Origin: Oceanicaulis sp. HLUCCA04
Lineage (GTDB): Bacteria > Pseudomonadota > Alphaproteobacteria > Caulobacterales > Maricaulaceae
Length of the DNA: 64,000 bases
Direction of reading: 5' to 3'
Assembly: GCA_001314625.1 (NCBI GenBank)
Contig: LJSH01000002.1
Span: 154,458 to 218,457 of the forward strand
Shown: one piece after another, positions 58,420 through 64,000 of the stretch
Layout of the letters: each line of letters begins with the position of its first letter
Position numbering within the stretch: the stretch's first letter is position 1
The notes under the pieces: generated by a model
Seen by the model: the letters and a program-made list of their open reading frames with translations, nothing else
The model's database searches: none
What the model was told of the DNA's origin: nothing
Translations under genes and position numbers: made by a program

Positions 58420-58456
58420 GGGCCGGTTCCGATGGGACCGGCCCTTTTCATTTTTC
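58420..58456 (+). terminator. Intrinsic terminator after atpD
   Basis: GGGCCGGTTCC/GGGACCGGCCC pair over 11 bp (one G-U) around a 3-base GAT loop at 58420-58444, followed by TTTTCATTTTT. Transcription of atpHAGD is therefore expected to stop largely here. Confidence 0.8.
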
Positions 58457-58512
58457 CTGCTTGATCTTGCGGGCCGCGCGCTGCCCAATGCGGCGATTGT
58501 CTGGAGATACCC

Positions 58513-59364
58513 ATGATCCGCTGGATTGCCTGCGTCGCGGCGAGCGCCGCCCTGTTATTCGCTGCGCCTTTGGATGCCAGCGTCCCGCCGCCGCCACCGC
58601 CGCCGCCCGCCGGCCTCCCGGCCGAATATGCCGGCTATTCGACCGACAGCCTCTGGTTTGCCTATACGTACTGGGTCAGGGGCCAGACGGCAGAGCGGCG
58701 TCAGATGGCGTTCGAGGCGCTTCGCCTGCCCGGCTATAGTGACGACCCGGCAGCATGGCGAACCGAGCTGGAGGGACCGTCTTATTCCGCGATCAGCTGG
58801 TGGATTCCCCACGGAACACTCGTCGCCTTTGAAGCGGTCTGCCCGGTCAGCGCCGGGTATACCGATCCCGAGGGATGTCTGTGGCGCTATCGCTCAGCCT
58901 TTTTTCAGGCACAGGAAGCTGACATCAATGCCATTGTCCTTGATACATTCGACGGTGCGGCTTTCGCGGCCTATCTGGCCAGCCGCAATGTAGCGCCGGG
59001 CACGGTTACGCGCGATTACCGCAGCGATTTCGGGCAGGCGGAAACGGTCCATGAGCGGCTCGACGCCATGATTGTCAGCCGCGATATTCGCGCCGATACC
59101 TGCCCGGGCGTCCGCGACGGAATTGACGCCCTGGCTCGGATTTCGCTGCCGCTTTCGCCCTACGGACCGCCGGCCGGGACGCCTCCCCCGCCGCCACCCG
59201 CTCCGCCTTCGGGCGACACCGAGACCCTGACGATTCCGGCGGGCTATTTTCCCGATATGGACGTGACCATTACCGTCGAAAGCAACGGAGCCGGCTCGAT
59301 GCGCAATCTCATGAATGCTCTGGTCGGGCCGGTCCGCGCTTGCATCGATTCGCAGGCGGAATGA
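58513..59364 (+). CDS. Secreted proline-rich protein inserted between atpD and atpC
   Basis: The 283-residue protein has a signal peptide (MIRWIACVAASAALLFAAP, likely cut after LDA) and a Pro-run (VPPPPPPPP). A ~180-residue domain with four Cys that could form disulfides follows (VCPVSAGY, GCLWRY, TCPGV, ACIDS), and a second Pro-rich linker (GTPPPPPPAPPSG) before a final beta-like segment. I recognise no family. Good SD (TGGAGA) lies before the ATG. A terminator precedes it and a promoter for atpC follows it, so it looks like an independent gene. Confidence 0.65.
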   Translation: MIRWIACVAASAALLFAAPLDASVPPPPPPPPAGLPAEYAGYSTDSLWFAYTYWVRGQTAERRQMAFEALRLPGYSDDPAAWRTELEGPSYSAISWWIPHGTLVAFEAVCPVSAGYTDPEGCLWRYRSAFFQAQEADINAIVLDTFDGAAFAAYLASRNVAPGTVTRDYRSDFGQAETVHERLDAMIVSRDIRADTCPGVRDGIDALARISLPLSPYGPPAGTPPPPPPAPPSGDTETLTIPAGYFPDMDVTITVESNGAGSMRNLMNALVGPVRACIDSQAE

Positions 59365-59379
59365 CTTGCACAACGGGGT

Positions 59380-59408
59380 TTCACATTCGCGGGTTTACCT
59401 GCTAGAGA
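59380..59408 (+). promoter_or_regulatory. Promoter candidate for atpC
   Basis: TTCACA (59380-59385), a 17-base spacer and TAGAGA within GCTAGAGA (59401-59408) give a good sigma70/Caulobacter-type promoter 25 bases before the atpC ATG. Confidence 0.55.
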
Positions 59409-59432
59409 GCGCGCGAACGAAAGGCATGACAA

Positions 59433-59840
59433 ATGGCTGACAAACTTCAATTCGATCTGGTTTCGCCCGAAGCGCGCGTGTTCTCCGGCACGGTGGACAT
59501 GGTTGTGGTACCCGGCACCGAGGGCGATTTTGGCGTCCTGCCCGGCCACGCGCCTTTCATGGCGACCATCCGCACGGGCGCAATCGAGGTACATGCCGAT
59601 GGCACCGTCACCCGCACCTTCATCGATGGCGGCTTTGCTGAAGTGACCCCGGCGGGCCTGACTATCCTGGCCGAACACACCGCTGATATTGCCAAGCTTG
59701 ATGCAGCGGACATTCGCGCAAAGCTGGAAGACGCGCGCTTGCGGGCAAAAGACGCCAGCGGCGATGATGCCCGTGAGGCCGCTGAAGCCGAGATCGCCAG
59801 GCTGGAAGCCATGCAGGCCGCGATGGCGATTGCGCACTAG
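59433..59840 (+). CDS. atpC: ATP synthase F1 subunit epsilon
   Basis: The 135-residue epsilon subunit of F1 begins MADKLQFDLVSPEARVFSG and contains VVVPGTEGDFGVLPGHAPF, then a C-terminal helical hairpin region. It should couple gamma to the c-ring and inhibit ATP hydrolysis. Unusually for a bacterial atp operon, it is separated from atpD by 1040 bases containing a terminator and an unrelated secreted-protein gene. Confidence 0.96.
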   Translation: MADKLQFDLVSPEARVFSGTVDMVVVPGTEGDFGVLPGHAPFMATIRTGAIEVHADGTVTRTFIDGGFAEVTPAGLTILAEHTADIAKLDAADIRAKLEDARLRAKDASGDDAREAAEAEIARLEAMQAAMAIAH

Positions 59841-59864
59841 GCTTGATGGCGCGATGGATTGAAG

Positions 59865-59900
59865 AAGGGCCTGCCGTGATAGATCGCGCGAGGCCTTTTT
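59865..59900 (+). terminator. Intrinsic terminator after atpC
   Basis: AAGGGCCT (59865-59872) pairs with AGGCCTTT (59891-59898) with one G-U pair, 18-base loop and a T-run; it ends the atpC transcript. Confidence 0.65.
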
Positions 59901-59909
59901 CATGGCGCG

Positions 59910-60407
59910 TCAGGGGTTTGCTAAAGGCGCGAAGGCCCGTACCACCTCTTCATAGACGGGCCGCTTCCACGGGATAATCAGGCCGGGCACCCGCTCCAGC
60001 TTTTCCCAGCGGAATGTCTCGAATTCCTGCGGCGGCACGGCGGTCAGGTCAAAGTCGGTATCATCGCCCAGAAAGCGCAAGGCAAACCAGCGCTGGCGCT
60101 GGCCCTTCCAGTTCTTCTTGCGCTGCGCCAGCACCTCTGGCGGGAAGTCATAGGAAAGCCAGCGCTCGATTGTGCCCAGCATCATCACCTGATCGGCGCG
60201 AATGCCGGTTTCCTCGTAAAGCTCGCGATAGGCGGCTTCGGCAGGATCTTCACCGGCATCCATGCCGCCTTGCGGCCACTGCCAGACCCAGGGCCCGGTT
60301 TCCTGAAAGCGCTTGCCCAGCCAGGTCAGCCCGTCGCGATTGAACAGCACGATGCCTGCATTGGGGCGGTAGGCGGCCAGAGCGGACGGATCGACAGGCT
60401 TGCTCAC
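59910..60407 (-). CDS. rppH: RNA pyrophosphohydrolase (Nudix)
   Basis: RppH removes pyrophosphate from 5'-triphosphate RNA to trigger decay. The 165-residue Nudix protein has an intact Nudix box GGMDAGEDPAEAAYRELYEETGI and the typical N-terminal YRPNAGIVLFNRDGLTWLGKR. It starts with GTG that overlaps the yibQ stop (GTGA), indicating coupling. Its position after atpC is conserved. Confidence 0.93.
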   Translation of the reverse strand: MSKPVDPSALAAYRPNAGIVLFNRDGLTWLGKRFQETGPWVWQWPQGGMDAGEDPAEAAYRELYEETGIRADQVMMLGTIERWLSYDFPPEVLAQRKKNWKGQRQRWFALRFLGDDTDFDLTAVPPQEFETFRWEKLERVPGLIIPWKRPVYEEVVRAFAPLANP

Positions 60408-61564
60408 GTATCCTGCCCGCTACCGCCACTGCGCAAGCGCGCAACATGGGAGGCCGGTGCGAGCTGATAGCCGCGCTGTTCCAGCCCCTCAGTCCAGCTC
60501 ACCAGAGCGTCGACGGTCACCGGATAGGCAAAGCCCGAACCCAGTGCATTGCCATTCTGGATGGCCAGTGCTTCTAGCTCAAGAAGCCGGGCATCGATGG
60601 AGCGGGTGCTGGGATCGGCGTCCAGTACCCGGTCCGCCACAGAAAGCTGCGCCCGTGCGCGTGAAGCGGCTGCCGCAGGCGAGCCGGGACGGCCTGCCCC
60701 GTCATGGAAAATGGCAAGGCCGCGCCGGTCCAGCTCTTCATAGATATGCCCAAGAGCCGGCTCAGCGCCGGCAAGCCGGGCTCCGAGATAATTTGTCACG
60801 CCGAAATAGCCGACCGAGCGGGAAAGCAGCCAGTGCAGCCGCCGCCGGTTTTCAGCCTCGCTGGCGTCTGACAGCAAGGTATGTGGCCCCGGATCATTAT
60901 TGGGGTAGTCGAACGGCTCCATCGGCAGCTCGATCATCACCTCGTGGCCGGCCGCCCGGGCCCTGTCCATCCAGCTTTGCAGATCGCGCGCATACGGCAC
61001 AAAGGACAGGGTAATCTCCGGCGGCAACGCGTCGATCGCCGCCTCCGTGAGAGAGGCGCTCACCCCAAGCCCGCCGACAATGATTGCAATGGCCGGTGTG
61101 CTGTCATCACCGTCAAACGGCCTGGCATAGGCCTCTGACGGACGTCTGCCATCAGCCGCCACGACCGGCAGAGGGCCGCCCGGCCCGTCTTCGTAAAGGC
61201 CTTCATGGGGAACATTGGCTGCGCGTTGAGCCGCGAGCGCTCTGGCCGCATTGCTGCCTGGCGGCGGCTCCACCTCACCGCCCAGTACGTCCTCGGTTTC
61301 ACGAACGCCGGGAAGGCTGAGTGTTTCGTCGCTCTCGCCCTCGGCGAACATAACCGGACTGGCTGCCGGTATCTCGGCCACGTCGATGACCACATCTTCA
61401 CCCGGCGCAGGGGTCAGCGCCGTACGAGCACCAATGACCGGCTCGCGTGCCGGGGACAGGAAGATGATCGCTGCGGCGGCCGCTCCCATGACGGCAAGCA
61501 GGCACACCGCCGCGATAAGCGGATTGCGCAAGGGCGGTGTGTCTTGTGTCTGGCGGGCGGGCAT
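60404..61564 (-). CDS. yibQ: Divergent polysaccharide deacetylase family protein (YibQ-like)
   Basis: The 386-residue protein has one N-terminal helix (LIAAVCLLAVMGAAAAAIIFL), a long variable linker and a C-terminal DUF610 domain: AIIVGGLGVSASLTEAAIDALPPEITLSFVPYA, then EVMIELPMEPFDYPNNDPGPHTLL. The fold belongs to the NodB-like deacetylases but the metal-binding pattern differs, so activity is uncertain. It is a periplasmic protein of an envelope operon with ctpA and an envC-like gene upstream. Confidence 0.85.
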   Translation of the reverse strand: MPARQTQDTPPLRNPLIAAVCLLAVMGAAAAAIIFLSPAREPVIGARTALTPAPGEDVVIDVAEIPAASPVMFAEGESDETLSLPGVRETEDVLGGEVEPPPGSNAARALAAQRAANVPHEGLYEDGPGGPLPVVAADGRRPSEAYARPFDGDDSTPAIAIIVGGLGVSASLTEAAIDALPPEITLSFVPYARDLQSWMDRARAAGHEVMIELPMEPFDYPNNDPGPHTLLSDASEAENRRRLHWLLSRSVGYFGVTNYLGARLAGAEPALGHIYEELDRRGLAIFHDGAGRPGSPAAAASRARAQLSVADRVLDADPSTRSIDARLLELEALAIQNGNALGSGFAYPVTVDALVSWTEGLEQRGYQLAPASHVARLRSGGSGQDT

Positions 61565-61697
61565 GAGGTCCGGTCTGGCCTGAACGGGTGAAGGCGAGCG
61601 GACAAGGCTGGCTCATCCGCTCGCTGACAGGCAAGACTTTCGGGTGCGCCGGGGTAAGGAAAGGTTAACGTCCCGGCATGGCGTTCAGCGTCTGCGG

Positions 61698-63011
61698 TTA
61701 CGGGTTTGCGTTGCCCGTGTCCGCGCGCGCTTCGCGCCGTTCCATCATGCTGGAGAGCTGCTCAAGGGCGCGGTGAAGCTGGTAGTCCTCGTCCTCGGGC
61801 CAGTCTTCGGGGGGATATTCAATATCTTCCGGCTCCTCGCGCTCTACCCCGTTCTCATTGGTCAGGGCATTGCGCAGGCTGGCCTCGCTATACCGGCCCG
61901 TCTCGCCTTCGCGCGGACGGCGGAAGCCTACCGCGATGTCCGGGCGCAGCCCGGTTGCCTGAATGGAGGTGCCTGACGGGGTGTAATAGCGCGCCGTTGT
62001 CAGGCGCAGCGCTCCATCGCGGCCGCCCCGCAGCGGAATGACGGTCTGCATGGAACCCTTGCCAAAGCTGTTGGTGCCCAGAAGCACCGCGCGTTCACGG
62101 TCGCGCAAGGCTCCGGCAACGATTTCAGAGGCGCTGGCCGAGCCCGCATTGATCAGGACGACGATGGGCGCCCCGTCCAGCACATCACCGGGCCGGGCGT
62201 TGAACCGATAGGTATTGCGCGGATCGCGGCCTCGCGTGGAGACCACTTCGCCCCCGCTCAGGAACAGATCGGAGACGGATACCGACTGGTCCAGCAGTCC
62301 GCCGGGATTCGACCGCAGGTCGAGAATGAGACCCGGCAACGGTCCGCCATTGGCTTCACGCAGATCGTCCAGCGCGCGTACTGCCGCTTCGGTCGTCTGC
62401 TCGTTGAACGTTGTAATACGCAGATAAGGCGTGTTGTTTGCCTCCATCCGGTAGATGACGGTGCGCACCTCGATATTGTCGCGCACGATGGTGACGTCGA
62501 AGGGCTCAACACCGTCGCGCGCAATGGTGATGGTGACCGGCTCTCCGGCCGGCCCGCGCATGCGTTCAACCGCAACGTCTATCCCGGCGCCGATCATGGA
62601 TTCGCCGTCAACGGCGACGATACGGTCTTCCGGCTCGATCCCGGCGCGGTCTGCGGGTGTTTCGGCAATGGGCGAAACCACCGTGACGAAATCGTCGCGT
62701 ATCGTCACCTCGATACCCAGCCCGCCATACTCGCCGCGGGTAGACACCTGCATGTCCTGGAAAGACTCGGCATTGAGATAGGTGGAGTGCGGGTCGAGTG
62801 AGCCCAGCATGCCGTTAATGGCCGCTTCGATGAGCTCTGCCTCTTCAGGATCACTGACATAATCAGACTCGATCCGGCTCAATATGTCGCCGAACAGCTC
62901 CAATTGCCGGAATGTCGCCTCGCGGTCCCGCTCATCGCCCTGTGAGGAAACGGCGAGCGCTGCTGCGCCGATGCCGAAGGCTATTGCCGAAGCGATAATG
63001 TGCAAGCGCAT
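61698..63011 (-). CDS. ctpA: C-terminal processing peptidase (S41)
   Basis: The 437-residue periplasmic serine protease starts with a signal/anchor (LHIIASAIAFGIGAAALAVSS). A PDZ domain is visible at about residues 85-165 (GGLGIEVTIRDDFVTVVSPI). The S41 core carries catalytic Ser 295 in SASASEIVAG and Lys 318 in NSFGKGSMQ. The C-terminal ~50 residues are Glu-rich. Family members process or degrade cell-envelope proteins including hydrolase partners. It lies between envC-like and yibQ. Confidence 0.94.
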   Translation of the reverse strand: MRLHIIASAIAFGIGAAALAVSSQGDERDREATFRQLELFGDILSRIESDYVSDPEEAELIEAAINGMLGSLDPHSTYLNAESFQDMQVSTRGEYGGLGIEVTIRDDFVTVVSPIAETPADRAGIEPEDRIVAVDGESMIGAGIDVAVERMRGPAGEPVTITIARDGVEPFDVTIVRDNIEVRTVIYRMEANNTPYLRITTFNEQTTEAAVRALDDLREANGGPLPGLILDLRSNPGGLLDQSVSVSDLFLSGGEVVSTRGRDPRNTYRFNARPGDVLDGAPIVVLINAGSASASEIVAGALRDRERAVLLGTNSFGKGSMQTVIPLRGGRDGALRLTTARYYTPSGTSIQATGLRPDIAVGFRRPREGETGRYSEASLRNALTNENGVEREEPEDIEYPPEDWPEDEDYQLHRALEQLSSMMERREARADTGNANP

Positions 63012-63057
63012 GTCTATGTCCTGTCATTATACGGCACGCTGGCCGCATCTGGTCCTG

Positions 63058-64000
63058 TCAGCGTCCCCGGAACTCTGCGCGAAGCCAGTTCTCGGGGTTT
63101 TCGGCCACTCCCGTGCCCCGTCTTACTTCATAATATAGTCTTGGAGGCGGAATTTCACGCTCCGGCATGCGTCCAACGGGTTCTCCTGCCAGCACGCTGC
63201 GTCCTTCCTCAGCATAAAGCAGGCCAATCCCGCCCAGAATAAGGGTGAAGCCGTCCGTCGTCGTGATCATGAGGACGGCTTCGAAGCTCTGGAAGGGTCC
63301 CGCAAAAACCACCACCCCGTCAAATGGTGCTGTCACCTGACCGCCGCTTCGCGCGTCCAGCCACAGGCCCTCTCGCGCAATCCCGTCGGGGCCGGGCTGG
63401 CCGGCGCGGCTGAAAACTGCCCCGTCCACCGGCGGGCGAAGCCGTCCGCGCATATCACCAAAGCCGGGCCCTGCTGATGCCTCCTCAACCGGCAGCGCGG
63501 AGAGCAGCGTGTCCCCGTCGAGTGTCGCAATATCGGCCATCATCGCGGCGCGTTGCGCCCGGCGCGGCGACAGGCTGGGCGCAATATCAGCCAGCTGTGT
63601 GATCTCCTCCCATAGCTGGCGCAGTGACCGGGCTTCTGCGGCAATCCGGTCGGCCTGCTGCGCCAGATCGCCGGCTTCCTGGCGCAGGGCCTGCTCGCGC
63701 GCCTGCCTCTCGGTAATGAGTTCTTCCACCTCAGCCCGCACAACGGCCAGCGCCGAGCGGGCCGTGCGCACGGTCTCGCGCTGACCGGCAAGTTCCTCGC
63801 GAACGCGCGACAAGGCCTCGATATCGGTTCGCAGCACGTTTGCGCGCCTCTCCAGTTCGGGCGCAATGGTAGATAGCAATCCGGCGGCTCTGGCCGCTTC
63901 ACTGGCATCCTCCGGCGACACTGCGAGGGCAGGCGGAGCATTCATTTCCAGCCTCTGCAAGGCTGCCAGAACCTCTGCCAGGCTTTCGCGCTCGCGTGAC
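63058..64000 (-). CDS. envC: EnvC-like murein hydrolase activator (5' truncated)
   Basis: The frame is open past the window end (upstream residues begin RERESLAEVLAALQRLE). The N-terminal visible part is a long Arg/Glu/Ala-rich coiled coil (about 150 residues). The C-terminal LytM domain has GGQVTAPFDGVVVFAGPF but lacks the catalytic HxxxD and HxH zinc residues (LILGGIGLLY, PRLYYEVRRG). That degeneration is characteristic of EnvC, which activates amidases at the division site rather than cutting itself. The conserved neighbour ctpA follows. Confidence 0.9.
   Translation of the reverse strand, partial: SRERESLAEVLAALQRLEMNAPPALAVSPEDASEAARAAGLLSTIAPELERRANVLRTDIEALSRVREELAGQRETVRTARSALAVVRAEVEELITERQAREQALRQEAGDLAQQADRIAAEARSLRQLWEEITQLADIAPSLSPRRAQRAAMMADIATLDGDTLLSALPVEEASAGPGFGDMRGRLRPPVDGAVFSRAGQPGPDGIAREGLWLDARSGGQVTAPFDGVVVFAGPFQSFEAVLMITTTDGFTLILGGIGLLYAEEGRSVLAGEPVGRMPEREIPPPRLYYEVRRGTGVAENPENWLRAEFRGR

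Overview
The window is 64 kb of GC-rich, densely coded chromosome from an alphaproteobacterium. The best guess is a Maricaulales/Caulobacterales-type relative. This rests on gene order (tsaB-rimI-fur-miaB-phoH-ybeY-corC-lnt-XRE-metK-trmB; mtaB-ftsY-yciB; xerC-DUF484-priA-atpHAGDC-rppH-yibQ-ctpA-envC), on promoters resembling the Caulobacter housekeeping form (TTG..G, 10-14 nt spacer, GCTA), and on a split ATP synthase locus without the F0 genes. The lineage is an inference; no rRNA is present. I see no prophage, IS element, CRISPR array or integrative element. The interest lies in fusions, insertions and regulatory DNA within otherwise core regions.

Layout. 1-5.7 kb: end of an RND efflux pump gene, then mtaB, ftsY, an EamA exporter and yciB. 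5.8-11.6 kb: a DUF1223 protein, a minus-strand ABC/GldG/DUF4340 cluster, and a DUF2794 protein. 11.6-13.4 kb: an epimerase and a BAX-inhibitor-like protein meeting at a bidirectional terminator. 13.6-24.3 kb: a 13-gene minus-strand run for tRNA modification, iron regulation, RNA processing, lipoprotein acylation and SAM synthesis. Most of its genes overlap by 1-8 nt. A hairpin at metK and a palindromic operator upstream of its XRE regulator suggest local control. 24.4-30 kb: UspA, an ATP-grasp enzyme, a PfkB kinase and a GGDEF-EAL protein, followed by an unannotated small-RNA candidate with C-rich loops.

30.2-41.7 kb: exonuclease III, pgeF-selO-esterase, UDP-glucose dehydrogenase, a two-domain ManC-AGE protein, a hybrid PAS histidine kinase and tRNA-Arg(CCG). 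41.9-49.3 kb: a cation/proton antiporter carrying a C-terminal Bax-like glucosaminidase domain, two small regulator/membrane-protein operons with recognisable operators, an orphan ABC ATPase, a CHCC zinc-finger protein and an SLC13 transporter. 49.5-64 kb: xerC, DUF484, priA and the F1 ATP synthase genes. These carry a small TM ORF between atpA and atpG, and a terminator plus a secreted-protein gene between atpD and atpC. They are followed by rppH, yibQ, ctpA and an envC-like gene cut by the window edge.

The strongest candidates for something undescribed are the antiporter/Bax fusion (Ala at the expected catalytic Glu), the C-rich-loop sRNA at about 29987-30155, and the uncoupling of atpC from the atp operon by a secreted-protein gene with flanking terminator and promoter.
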